64,000 nt of DNA. It comes from Porphyromonadaceae bacterium W3.11. Its GTDB lineage: Bacteria > Bacteroidota > Bacteroidia > Bacteroidales > Porphyromonadaceae. A program made the position numbers and the translations under genes. Location: assembly GCA_030434245.1 (NCBI GenBank), contig JAUISX010000003.1, positions 358,238 through 422,237 of the forward strand, read 5' to 3'. Under the pieces are notes generated by a model that made no database searches, was not told the DNA's origin, and worked only from the letters and a program-made list of their open reading frames with translations. Positions 27,461 to 35,868 of this stretch are shown in pieces; the stretch's first letter is position 1, and every line of letters starts with the position of its first letter.

Positions 27461-27631
27461 TTAGGGACCCCATTTGAAGAGCGATGCTTTTTCAAATGGG
27501 GTTTCAAATATATTTAAATACCGATCTTTCATAAAAATATTTTCTGACGGCGTCAACAACGCAGTGTGTTCGGATTTGACCACATATTTGATTACTTCTT
27601 GCTCTCTCAAGTAATAGGCTCGTTGTCTCAT
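27461..27631 (-). CDS. Possible small protein, unsupported beyond the open frame
   Basis: 56 codons starting MRQRAYYLREQEVIKYVV and ending SLFKWGP. A TACTTTTG box (TAnnTTTG) sits four bases upstream of the ATG, which would make any transcript almost leaderless. Its last codons overlap a strong hairpin. I recognise no family; it could be a decayed transposase end or chance. Confidence 0.22.
   Translation of the reverse strand: MRQRAYYLREQEVIKYVVKSEHTALLTPSENIFMKDRYLNIFETPFEKASLFKWGP
27468..27501 (+). terminator. Hairpin, probable terminator for the unknown secreted protein gene
   Basis: CCCCATTTGAA and TTCAAATGGGG form an 11-bp perfect stem with a 12-nt loop, followed by TTTCAAATATATTT. It lies about 70 bases after the stop at 27396. 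Confidence 0.55.
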
Positions 27632-27942
27632 GCTACAAAAGTATTACAGATTTGCAAACCAGTTCGCTATAATGAATACTAATACTTCATTCTTTAGTTA
27701 TATATATTTTTATGATTCTAAAAAATATATTTCGAAACTCTATTCTGGTTTTCTTAATATATTTGAAATCTGAGACTTTGGATTATTTCGCATATATGAT
27801 GTGAAGAGCTATGTCATCTTTCTTTGACTTAGATATCCCCCAAAAAAGAGGTAAGTCCTTTAGACATCGCCCTTCAAACTTTTTCACGGCTTGTACATCT
27901 AATAGTTACAAGCGTATGTATAACCTTTAAAATTTCAACTTT

Positions 27943-28377
27943 ATGGCTGATTCTAAATTTCGCGTAAAAGCACGCAGTAAGAACCCTACAAAAGTAGTCG
28001 TGAAGGCTCGTTCTTTTGAAATGATTATTGACGAACCCACAGAACAAGGGGGTACCAATGATGGGGCAAATCCAGTAGAGTATGTATTGGCAGCCCTCTC
28101 AGGTTGTTTAAACGTCATGTGTCATCTCATCGCCAATGAAATGGGATTCACCCTTCGTGGAGTGGAGATCAAAATAGCTGGATCGCTGAATTCTGACAAA
28201 CTAATGGGTAAAGAAACTACAGATCGTGCAGGATTTAAGGAAGTGGATGTCGAAATCATCCCCGATACCGATGCGGATGATGATACCCTTAAGAAGTGGA
28301 TCAAAGTAGTAGAGGAGCGTTGTCCAGTCAGTGACACCATAAGTAACTCCACTCCACTAAAGATCACATTAGCGTAA
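27943..28377 (+). CDS. OsmC family peroxiredoxin-like protein
   Basis: A 144-residue OsmC/Ohr superfamily protein, which reduces organic hydroperoxides with a pair of cysteines. The two family cysteines are present in SGCLNVMCHLIANEM (first) and ERCPVSDTISN (second). The NPVEYVLAALSGC motif is typical of the YhfA/OsmC branch. There is no signal, so it is cytoplasmic. It converges on yceI, sharing a strong bidirectional terminator. Confidence 0.9.
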   Translation: MADSKFRVKARSKNPTKVVVKARSFEMIIDEPTEQGGTNDGANPVEYVLAALSGCLNVMCHLIANEMGFTLRGVEIKIAGSLNSDKLMGKETTDRAGFKEVDVEIIPDTDADDDTLKKWIKVVEERCPVSDTISNSTPLKITLA

Positions 28378-28433
28378 ATGAGACTTTAAGCCTACCCATC
28401 AATAAGATGACATGGCTTGAAATAAACAAAAAT

Positions 28434-28470
28434 AAAGAGGAGCCTACTCGCAATGAATAGGCTCCTCTTT
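28434..28470. terminator. Bidirectional terminator between osmC-like and yceI-like genes
   Basis: AAAGAGGAGCCTA (28434-28446) pairs exactly with TAGGCTCCTCTTT (28458-28470), with an 11-nt loop. There are T-runs on the plus side and on the minus side (TTTATTTTTG), fitting the convergent genes. Confidence 0.9.
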
Positions 28471-28503
28471 TTACATATATCAAAAAAAATGATATATACT
28501 ATC

Positions 28504-29163
28504 TTACTTTGCTTCCAAGTGTACTGTCATCTGGATTTGATCGCTAATGATATTATCTTTAAGATCCTTAAAGATATTCTTGGAGCCATAGTTAACACCC
28601 CACTGAGTACGATCCAAGACAATAGGCTCTGACACTGCAGTATAGACGCCATCAGCTTCTTTTATCATAGCTTTAAAACTAATGCTTAGGGTAACATCCT
28701 TCATGGTAAGATTTCCTGTAACCATGTAATTATTCAGCTCTCCTTCTACAGGAGTAACCTCAGCAATTTCAAAGGTACTAGTTGGATACTTCTCAACATC
28801 GAAGAAATCCGCACTTTTAAGATGTCCTTCCAGTTTGGCCTTCATCTCACCCTCCAAGTCCTCATTATCAATACTGTTCATCTCGATAATAAACTTACCC
28901 GAAAGGACTTCCTTCTGAGCCTTATCTACTCCTATCACACCTGATTGGAGATAAATCTTTCCAATATGATCAGTGCCTGGCTTACTACCAACCCAATCAA
29001 TGTAACTAGCTTTTGTATCAACCTGTAGGTTATCTAGGGCCTCGATGCTATTTATATTAACAGCTTCTTTGCCCTCATTGCTTTCTTTCTTTTTGCCATT
29101 ACAAGCAGACATAAACAAAACAAAGCTAGACAACAAAACAAATAAAATTAAATTTTTTCTCAT
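28504..29163 (-). CDS. YceI family lipoprotein (polyisoprenoid-binding-like)
   Basis: 219 residues from the start MRKNLILFVLLSSFVLF at 29163, with lipobox FMSAC. The open frame extends 27 codons further upstream, but the promoter box TATCTTTG at 29197-29204 lies inside that extension, so 29163 is the start. The YceI lipocalin-like fold follows (IDWVGSKPGTDHIGKIYLQS, FFDVEKYPTSTFEIAEV, DRTQWGVNYGS). The fold binds isoprenoid-type lipids in known members; here it would act in the periplasm, tethered by its lipid. Confidence 0.9.
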   Translation of the reverse strand: MRKNLILFVLLSSFVLFMSACNGKKKESNEGKEAVNINSIEALDNLQVDTKASYIDWVGSKPGTDHIGKIYLQSGVIGVDKAQKEVLSGKFIIEMNSIDNEDLEGEMKAKLEGHLKSADFFDVEKYPTSTFEIAEVTPVEGELNNYMVTGNLTMKDVTLSISFKAMIKEADGVYTAVSEPIVLDRTQWGVNYGSKNIFKDLKDNIISDQIQMTVHLEAK

Positions 29164-29196
29164 AGATTCATCTTTCTTATTATAAAAAAATACGCA

Positions 29197-29204
29197 CAAA
29201 GATA
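29197..29204 (-). promoter_or_regulatory. Promoter -7 box for the yceI-like gene
   Basis: TATCTTTG on the minus strand, 33 bases before the ATG at 29163, which decides the start of the gene. Confidence 0.6.
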
Positions 29205-29560
29205 CTAAAAAATTCGCCAAATAGTACAAATTGAGACATTGCATACTGAGATAATAGTGTTAATGTTCTACGATAAATAAGCTCACATTTACAAATTCCG
29301 GATTAGATATGATATAAATAACACTATTATGCCTATAATATTAATACGTAGTCGCCTCAAATAAAAGTCGTGAGCCTACTCTTAAGACATCACTCATTAG
29401 CCAAATCAAAAACATGCCATAAGTAGCCCTCCATAACATTCATCAGATATGCTATTCCTCCAAAAGAGGACAACCGACTTTTAATTACGCATCAAGTTCT
29501 TTTAAAACACCAATGCAGATAATCCTCTATTTCCCTCCACTCATTAAGAGCTCTCGTCTA

Positions 29561-29594
29561 TTGTTGTGCGTATGCTAGTGATTGATTAACTTTG
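29561..29594 (+). promoter_or_regulatory. Promoter for aroK
   Basis: TTG (29564-29566), a 20-base spacer and TAACTTTG (29587-29594) match the Bacteroidota consensus, 28 bases before the ATG. Confidence 0.65.
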
Positions 29595-29622
29595 TAGAGA
29601 TATATTCACTGAACACAATAAG

Positions 29623-30156
29623 ATGAAACCGATATTTTTAATTGGCTTTACAGCGGTCGGAAAAACTACTATTGGCAAAAGGCTAGCTAGCAGACTTGGG
29701 CTAAACTTTCTTGACGCCGATGAGTATCTTGAAAAAAAATACCACAGCTCCATTGGTGGGATGATGGCGGGCTGCGGTATCGAGAAGTTTAGAAAGAGAG
29801 AGAAAGTCATTCTAATCGAGATCTCACAATTACAAGACACTGTGATTGCTACAGGTGGTGGGATGCCTACCTGGGATGATAATATTGATCTCATGCTTGC
29901 TCGTGGTACTGTGATATATCTAGAAGCTTCCGTGGCAGCCCTAACCAAAAGACTTATCGAAGTCCGAGACTCTCGCCCTACTGTGATGGGACTTGATGAT
30001 GAGGGTATCCGAAAGCACGTAGAAAACGTATTACCTAAGAGGATCCCAATATACGAAAGGGCTCACTTCTCTGTTTCTGCTGAAACCCTAGTAACAGAAG
30101 ATGATGAGATCGCTCTTACAGAGGAAATTGCCACTATCATTCTGTCCAATAAATAA
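29623..30156 (+). CDS. aroK: Shikimate kinase
   Basis: Phosphorylates shikimate at the 3-hydroxyl with ATP in chorismate synthesis. 177 residues. Walker A is GFTAVGKTT at 8-16; the shikimate-binding Asp/Arg are in LDADEYLEKKY and EKFRKRE; GGGMPTW is the GGG substrate loop; the lid Arg is near EVRDSRPTVMG. The C-terminal helix ends in YERAHFSVSAETL, typical of the family. It is followed after 2 bases by an ABC-F gene, so the two are co-transcribed. Confidence 0.93.
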   Translation: MKPIFLIGFTAVGKTTIGKRLASRLGLNFLDADEYLEKKYHSSIGGMMAGCGIEKFRKREKVILIEISQLQDTVIATGGGMPTWDDNIDLMLARGTVIYLEASVAALTKRLIEVRDSRPTVMGLDDEGIRKHVENVLPKRIPIYERAHFSVSAETLVTEDDEIALTEEIATIILSNK

Positions 30157-30158
30157 AT

Positions 30159-32081
30159 ATGCTTTCACTCAATAACATAGGTGTACACTTTGGAGCCAAT
30201 GTCCTATTTGATAATATCAATATTCAAGTTAATCCTAAAGAAAGGGTAGCTCTTGCAGGAAGGAACGGAGCAGGAAAAACCACCCTACTGAACATCATCG
30301 CAGGTCTGAGAGAGCCAACACACGGGACTGTGTCTGCACCATCGGATATGAATATTGGATACTTACCTCAGCACCTACTCACTCAAGATGGGCGTACGGT
30401 AAGAGAAGAGGCTCGCCGCGCATACTCTAAGGAACTAGAATTACAAAAGGCGGTCGAGAAACACAGTGCAGAATTAGCTGAACGAACTGACTATGAGAGT
30501 GAAAGCTACATGGAGCTAGTGCAAAGGGTCTCTAACATGACCGAACTTTTAGCCCTTTACAATCCTATTCAGATGGAGGCCGAAATTGAGGTCACACTGA
30601 AGGGTCTGGGCTTTGACCCTAAGGATTTTGACCGACAGACATCTGAATTTTCTGGTGGCTGGCGTATGCGAATAGAACTTGCAAAGATCCTTCTAGGGCG
30701 TCCTGACTTAATTCTTCTTGACGAACCAACAAACCACCTAGATATGGAGTCCATTATCTGGCTTGAAGGATTTCTCAAAAAAAGCTCAGCAGCTGTGATT
30801 ATGGTGAGTCACGATCGGCGTTTTCTAGACAACATCACCACCCGTACCGTGGAAATCTCATTGGGAAAAGCATTTGACTACAAGACCAATTATAGTCACT
30901 ACATTCAATTGAGAGAAGAGCGATACGAACAACAGCTCAGAGCGTATGAGAATCAACAAAAGATGATCAAGGAAACGGAGGACTTCATCGAACGTTTCCG
31001 CTACAAGGCGACAAAAGCTGTGCAGGTACAGAGCCGTATTAAGCAGTTGGACAAACTGGATCGCATAGAGGTAGAAGAACTTGATAGACGTGCCATTCAC
31101 TTCCGCTTCCCGATGTCTGTACAGAGTGGAGAATATCCATTGATAATTAAGGACCTAAGTGTATCTTATGGCACGCACAATGTCTTGGACGATATAGACT
31201 TAGAGATAAAGCGTGGCGATAAAATCGCCCTCGTAGGGAAAAACGGCTCAGGAAAGACCACCTTTGTACGTGCTATTATGGGAGAGATCCCGTTTGAGGG
31301 TATGATAAAAGATGGTCACCAAGTGGAGATCTCATATTTTGCTCAGAATCAAGCAGCCTTGCTTAATCCTCAGAAAACTATTTATGAAACCGTAGATGAA
31401 GCTGCCGTAGGAGACATTCGCTTACAAATAAATAATATTCTTGGGGCCTTCATGTTTGGTGGCGAACTCTCCGAAAAGAAAATATCGGTACTCAGTGGTG
31501 GTGAGCGGAGCAGGCTCGCAATGATTCTACTCTTACTCTCACCCTCCAACTTTTTAATCCTAGACGAACCAACAAACCACCTCGACCTCAGCAGTAAAGC
31601 GGTGCTTAAGGAAGCGATACAAAATTATGACGGGACCGTACTGATAGTGAGTCATGACCGTGACTTCCTCGATGGATTGGTGGACAAAGTCTTTGAGTTT
31701 AAGGATAAGAAAGTAGTCAATCACCTCGGGGGTATGCAGGATTATATATGGAAACTTCAGACCCAGCAAGAGCAACCGATCAACAAAGAGACCACTGGTG
31801 CGGGGGAGCGGGTAGCTCCAGAAAAGACAGAAGGGCGAGAAAGCTACGAACAGCAAAAAGAACGCCAGCGGGAACATCGGAAGCTAGAACAAGCGGTCAA
31901 GAAGTCAGAAGAACTGATTGCCAGCCTAGAAGAAACGATCGCTAAGCTTGAGGAAAAACTAGCTGAAGGAACGACTGCAGAGTTATTAAATAAATATGAA
32001 AAGACCTCACAATCACTTGAGGACGAGATGGCTAACTGGGAAAAAGTTTCGGTAGAGCTCGAACAATTCCTTAATGATTAA
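30159..32081 (+). CDS. ABC-F family ATPase (Uup/YheS-like)
   Basis: A 640-residue soluble ABC-F protein, probably ribosome-associated. Domains: NBD1 with GRNGAGKTT and signature FSGGWRMR, a linker with the charged helical arm (QQKMIKETEDFIERFRYKAT), NBD2 with GKNGSGKTT and LSGGERSR, both with LDEPTNHLD. A C-terminal coiled coil (about 545-640, rich in Glu/Lys/Gln) resembles the DNA-binding extension of Uup or the tail of YheS-type proteins. It is distinct from ettA in this window. No transmembrane domain is present, so it is not a transporter. Confidence 0.9.
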   Translation: MLSLNNIGVHFGANVLFDNINIQVNPKERVALAGRNGAGKTTLLNIIAGLREPTHGTVSAPSDMNIGYLPQHLLTQDGRTVREEARRAYSKELELQKAVEKHSAELAERTDYESESYMELVQRVSNMTELLALYNPIQMEAEIEVTLKGLGFDPKDFDRQTSEFSGGWRMRIELAKILLGRPDLILLDEPTNHLDMESIIWLEGFLKKSSAAVIMVSHDRRFLDNITTRTVEISLGKAFDYKTNYSHYIQLREERYEQQLRAYENQQKMIKETEDFIERFRYKATKAVQVQSRIKQLDKLDRIEVEELDRRAIHFRFPMSVQSGEYPLIIKDLSVSYGTHNVLDDIDLEIKRGDKIALVGKNGSGKTTFVRAIMGEIPFEGMIKDGHQVEISYFAQNQAALLNPQKTIYETVDEAAVGDIRLQINNILGAFMFGGELSEKKISVLSGGERSRLAMILLLLSPSNFLILDEPTNHLDLSSKAVLKEAIQNYDGTVLIVSHDRDFLDGLVDKVFEFKDKKVVNHLGGMQDYIWKLQTQQEQPINKETTGAGERVAPEKTEGRESYEQQKERQREHRKLEQAVKKSEELIASLEETIAKLEEKLAEGTTAELLNKYEKTSQSLEDEMANWEKVSVELEQFLND

Positions 32082-32148
32082 TTCTATTTGATTGATCTCA
32101 AACTTGAAATTTATCATAGATAGATACATTGTATTTCCCTTTTTTGAT

Positions 32149-32156
32149 TACATTTG
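32149..32156 (+). promoter_or_regulatory. Promoter -7 box for the TapB/DUF3108-like gene
   Basis: TACATTTG fits TAnnTTTG. It overlaps the earliest possible start codon (32154), so the real start must be the ATG at 32202, which begins a signal peptide. Confidence 0.6.
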
Positions 32157-32201
32157 GCTATAGTAAAAATTAATCTGATAACCATTAACAACACATTTAC
32201 A

Positions 32202-32891
32202 ATGAAAAAATTATTCCTCGCCATACTCTCCATCATTATGGTTCAGGGTGCAATGGCTCAAATAGTCCCAGCTGAGGACCCAATTGGTACGCTCTACACG
32301 TACGAAGTCCAAGCTGCAGGTGTGAAGTTAGATCAAGAAATCAAACTTATTGAGAATAACGGAGATAGCTTCAAAGTAGAGATCAAACAAGATATGCCTA
32401 ATAACCTCGGCGTACTAAACTACACATGCAACTACATCATCCAAGGAGGCATGCTCATACAACCGCTAGCTGAAATGCAAAAACTACTTGAAGAGCAGAT
32501 GTCAAAACTCGGAGCTTCTGGGACTAGTGTTTCCCTTGATGGTGAGCCTCTTCACATCCCTCTTAATGGTAATATTGGTGATGAATTCCCTCTAAATAAG
32601 TACACCACCACCGTCTCTGCAATGGGCTTCTCACAAAATGTAGATATACAAACTGTTAGCAACAAAATCATAGGGCAGGAAACGATTACTGTACCAGCTG
32701 GTACCTTTGAGACTATTGTAGTAGAAGCAAAGGGAGAATCTACAGTATCAGCTATGGGACAAACTAAAAGTGGAGAAGTCCTATACAAGTTTTGGATTAT
32801 ACCTGGACGTGGTGTAGCTAAGTCATCCATTGATGAAGGCGTCGGGGGCCAAACAATTCAGGTACTTAAGAGTATTACTCGTCCAGAATAA
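32202..32891 (+). CDS. Secreted TapB/DUF3108-like protein
   Basis: 229 residues starting MKKLFLAILSIIMVQGAMAQ, a clear signal peptide. The mature part is a beta-rich domain with IGTLYTYEVQAAGVKL, then NIGDEFPLNKYTTTVSAMGFSQ and the closing motif ITVPAGTFETIVVEAKGEST and YKFWIIPGRGVAKSSI. This strand order and the VPAGTFE...GVAK pattern are typical of DUF3108/TapB-like envelope proteins in Bacteroidota; function is not established. It is a single gene with its own promoter and terminator. Confidence 0.7.
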   Translation: MKKLFLAILSIIMVQGAMAQIVPAEDPIGTLYTYEVQAAGVKLDQEIKLIENNGDSFKVEIKQDMPNNLGVLNYTCNYIIQGGMLIQPLAEMQKLLEEQMSKLGASGTSVSLDGEPLHIPLNGNIGDEFPLNKYTTTVSAMGFSQNVDIQTVSNKIIGQETITVPAGTFETIVVEAKGESTVSAMGQTKSGEVLYKFWIIPGRGVAKSSIDEGVGGQTIQVLKSITRPE

Positions 32892-32947
32892 TAATTAGGT
32901 CGATCAACCGAATAAGGGGTAAAGGACTTTAAACAAATCCTCTCCTC

Positions 32948-32987
32948 AAAAACGTTCATTTGATTTCAATGTCAAATGAACGTTTTT
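32948..32987 (+). terminator. Terminator after the TapB-like gene
   Basis: AAAAACGTTCATTTGA and TCAAATGAACGTTTTT form a 16-bp perfect stem with an 8-nt loop, A/T-run ends on both sides. Confidence 0.9.
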
Positions 32988-33013
32988 GTATATAAATAGA
33001 GCAGAAAAATTCA

Positions 33014-33090
33014 TCCTATAGGAAGGGCATCTTCTTCTCATATGAAAAAATTATGTTTCCTATAGGAAACATTTCTCTTCTATATAACCA
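33014..33090. repeat. Palindromic intergenic repeat cluster, copy 2
   Basis: TCCTATAGGA (33014-33023), then CATATG, then the perfect 20-bp palindrome ATGTTTCCTATAGGAAACAT (33053-33072), then TTCTCTTCTATATAACCAGAA. The order TTTCCTATAGGA ... TTCTATATAA ... AGAA is shared with 8090-8156. Confidence 0.6.
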
Positions 33091-33375
33091 GAACTTTGAC
33101 ACTACACTTTTGACTCACCGAAGACACTATAAAAGTCTTACTTCGAGCAACTTTTCGTAAAAAAAATATGTCTAAACCTAAGATGAAGAGTTCATTTGAT
33201 AGACAACAGATGACACAGGAGCTTGTAGTATAAAATACCGATTTTTGGGTATTGTAATATGCTCCGTTCGTTTCTACCTTTACATCCTAAAGATTTAGTT
33301 TAGTATAAACGTAAAGAAATGAATATTATATCATGTAAACATATAGAGAGAAAAGTAGATTTTTCTCATCAAGCC

Positions 33376-33411
33376 AAAGCATCATTCGAATAAAGAATGG
33401 TGCTTTTTTTT
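33376..33411 (+). terminator. Terminator 46 bases before the TetR gene
   Basis: AAAGCATCATTC and GAATGGTGCTTT pair (one G-U and one mismatch-like pair), 7-nt loop, followed by eight T. Its position just ahead of the operon suggests an attenuator or the end of a small RNA. Confidence 0.75.
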
Positions 33412-33457
33412 ATGAACGTAACAGAACTTTGTTCATTATTAAAAATCCCGACTTGGT

Positions 33458-34072
33458 ATGCAAATATTAAAGACTGACACAAGACAACGCATAGTATCTA
33501 TAGCACATAATGAATTCATAAAGAACGGTGTAAGACAGACCACCATACGTACTATTGCGAGCAAAGCTGGCATTACAGTGGGCAATCTATACCATTACTT
33601 CAGTAGCAAAGACGAACTATTCTGCGAGGTATTGAAACCTCTCCTTTCTGCACTAGATAGTTACATCCTTTCACACAACCGAGAGGAATATCTGTCCTTA
33701 GCCGTATTCAACTTACGTGAAAGTCAGAATGAATACCTATATGCTATGCTCGAACTTATTGAAACCTACCGAGCTGAACTTCGACTATTGCTTTTCAATG
33801 CAGAAGGAACCTCCTTAGCTGGATATAAGGAGATAATCATAAACTATCAAATGGAGATTGGATATGAATATCTTCGGCTTATGAAACAACGATATCCTCA
33901 TCTCAATACTAATATATCGCCATTCCTAATCCACATAACCAGCTCTTCATGGATGACACTTTTCTGCGAACTTATTGAGCATGAAGATTACAGCCAAGAG
34001 GAAATTAGGCTGGCACTCGACCAATACGTGTCATATGGATTAGCGGGATGGAAAGAACTAATGAAACCATAA
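33458..34072 (+). CDS. TetR/AcrR family transcriptional regulator
   Basis: A 204-residue repressor-type protein. The HTH is at about 9-55 (RQRIVSIAHNEFIKNGVRQT, TIASKAGITVGNLYHYFSSK), the classic TetR pattern ending in LYHYFxSKDEL. The C-terminal ligand domain is variable and ends QYVSYGLAGWKELM. It is the first gene of a six-gene unit (20 bases to the first ABC gene) and probably autoregulates it; the ligand may be the transported compound. No clear inverted repeat operator was found just before it. Confidence 0.9.
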   Translation: MQILKTDTRQRIVSIAHNEFIKNGVRQTTIRTIASKAGITVGNLYHYFSSKDELFCEVLKPLLSALDSYILSHNREEYLSLAVFNLRESQNEYLYAMLELIETYRAELRLLLFNAEGTSLAGYKEIIINYQMEIGYEYLRLMKQRYPHLNTNISPFLIHITSSSWMTLFCELIEHEDYSQEEIRLALDQYVSYGLAGWKELMKP

Positions 34073-34092
34073 CAAACTAAACATAAACAAAA

Positions 34093-35847
34093 ATGATAAA
34101 AACACTCAAACGATTACGCTTTTACATGGAGGGGCGAAAATCTTTATTGCCTAGCTCCATCTGGTTATCAGCAATCAACGGACTGCTGTCACTCATACCC
34201 TTTATTCTTGTGTGGCTTGTGGTTCGCACACTGCTCACTACCGAAGGGGATCTTTCAGATACGCCGATTTGGAACTACGCGATAGCGGCCTTTATAGTAT
34301 CTGTAGTCAATGTATTGATCTGTTTTGCCGCATTGATGCTCTCACATATTGCCGCGTTTAGGATCGAGACCAACATGCGACGTACAGCCATGAATCGGCT
34401 GATGCGTGCACCTCTGGGATTCTTTGACACACAGAACTCTGGTAGAATGCGAAAAATAATAGATGAAGATGCAGGACAGACTCATACCTTTGTGGCTCAC
34501 ATCTTACCTGATGCTGCTAGTAGTATCGTTGCTCCTATTGGAGTCATCATCCTTCTCCTAGTCGTCGATTGGCAGTTAGGTATAGCATCTATGGTACCGC
34601 TAGTGACAGCCTTTGGGATCATGGGCTATATGATGAATCCCAAGAACAATCATTTTCAGCGGATGTATCTAGATGCTCAGGAGAAGATGAGTTCTGATGC
34701 TGTAGAATATGTGCGAGGTATACCAGTCGTAAAAGTATTCCAACAGACCGTATTCTCATTCAAGAAATTTCACGACAGTATCATACGCTACCGCGACCTT
34801 GTTATCAAATATACGCTTCTGTGGTGTAAGCCGATGTCCGCCTACACCGTAGCCATAAATGCATTCGCCTTCATACTCGTGCCCACAGGCATCATTATGA
34901 TAGGTCACGGAGGAGAGCCAGCTATCATCATCGCAGATATCTTTCTCTATGTGCTGATCACCCCTGTTATCGCCGCCAATGTGATGAAGGTAATGTATCT
35001 AGGTCAGAACCTCTTCCTTGCAAATGAAGCCGTAGATCGTTTAGAAAAGCTCACGACGATACCACCGCTTCCTGAAAATAAGACACCCGAAAGAGCAAAA
35101 AACTTTGACATAAAGTTTGAGGATGTTTCATTTCGATACGATATGGCAAATACAGATGCGATCCATAACATTAACCTCACCATTAAGGAGGGAGAGACAG
35201 CCGCTCTTGTAGGAGCTTCGGGAAGTGGGAAGACCACCATAGCACGGCTCATTCCCCGTTTCTGGGACGTGAGTGCTGGTAGTCTAAGTATAGGTGGTAT
35301 TGATGTCCGACAAATGGATAAGAGTGAGTTGATGCAGAACGTTTCATTTGTCTTTCAAAACACTCGACTTTTTAAGACCTCTATCTTAGAGAATATATGC
35401 TATGGTAGTCTCTCCCCGACAGAAGAAGAGATTAATCGTGCCATTGATTTATCCCAAAGCCGTGAAATCATAGAGAAACTGCCATTAGGTCTAAACACCA
35501 AAATAGGCACAGAAGGGACCTACCTATCAGGTGGAGAACAACAACGCATCGTACTAGCTCGGGCTATCCTAAAGAATGCCCCTATCGTGGTACTTGATGA
35601 AGCCACCGCCTTCGCAGATCCTGAAAATGAACATCTGATCCGCCAAGCACTAGCACACCTTACTCATGGAAAAACAGTTCTTATGATAGCTCATCGGCTA
35701 ACGACCGTAGAGGATGCTGACAAAATCGTGGTAATGGATGATGGAAGCATAGCTGAAGAAGGAACGCACTCTGAACTGATAGCTCAGAAAGGGCTATACC
35801 ATAAAATGTGGAATGAGTACCAAAAGGCAGTGGCATGGAGATTATAA
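34093..35847 (+). CDS. ABC transporter half-molecule (permease-ATPase), subunit 1
   Basis: 584 residues: a six-helix exporter-type transmembrane domain (about 15-310) and an ATPase domain (about 345-575) with Walker A GASGSGKTT, signature LSGGEQQR and Walker B IVVLDEATAFADPENEH. The D-loop FADPENE departs from the common SALD, as in the first subunit of heterodimeric exporters such as IrtA/YbtP-type pairs. It pairs with the next gene, 21 bases downstream. Substrate unknown; siderophore-type pairs share this D-loop, but the flanking RND and barrel genes argue for a lipid or hydrophobic substrate. Confidence 0.88.
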   Translation: MIKTLKRLRFYMEGRKSLLPSSIWLSAINGLLSLIPFILVWLVVRTLLTTEGDLSDTPIWNYAIAAFIVSVVNVLICFAALMLSHIAAFRIETNMRRTAMNRLMRAPLGFFDTQNSGRMRKIIDEDAGQTHTFVAHILPDAASSIVAPIGVIILLLVVDWQLGIASMVPLVTAFGIMGYMMNPKNNHFQRMYLDAQEKMSSDAVEYVRGIPVVKVFQQTVFSFKKFHDSIIRYRDLVIKYTLLWCKPMSAYTVAINAFAFILVPTGIIMIGHGGEPAIIIADIFLYVLITPVIAANVMKVMYLGQNLFLANEAVDRLEKLTTIPPLPENKTPERAKNFDIKFEDVSFRYDMANTDAIHNINLTIKEGETAALVGASGSGKTTIARLIPRFWDVSAGSLSIGGIDVRQMDKSELMQNVSFVFQNTRLFKTSILENICYGSLSPTEEEINRAIDLSQSREIIEKLPLGLNTKIGTEGTYLSGGEQQRIVLARAILKNAPIVVLDEATAFADPENEHLIRQALAHLTHGKTVLMIAHRLTTVEDADKIVVMDDGSIAEEGTHSELIAQKGLYHKMWNEYQKAVAWRL

Positions 35848-35868
35848 CCTTAAAAAAAATATCCCAAA

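Larger units (their letters stand above)
27397..27942. other. 546-base AT-rich intergenic region with a hairpin and one doubtful small frame
   Basis: Holds the hairpin at 27468-27501 and a 56-codon minus-strand frame (27461-27631). The remainder up to the osmC start has no other structure; a TAACCTTTA stretch shortly before osmC is a weak promoter candidate. Confidence 0.45.
29164..29622. other. 459-base divergent region between yceI-like and aroK
   Basis: Contains the minus-strand yceI promoter box (29197-29204) and the plus-strand aroK promoter (29561-29594). Nothing else is seen in the 350 bases between. Confidence 0.55.
32892..33457. other. 566-base gap with two terminators and a palindromic repeat cluster
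   Basis: Contains the terminator 32948-32987, the repeat cluster 33014-33090 and another terminator 33376-33411 just before the TetR gene. The stretch 33100-33375 between them has no gene but lies upstream of a terminator, so a short RNA could be made there. Confidence 0.5.
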
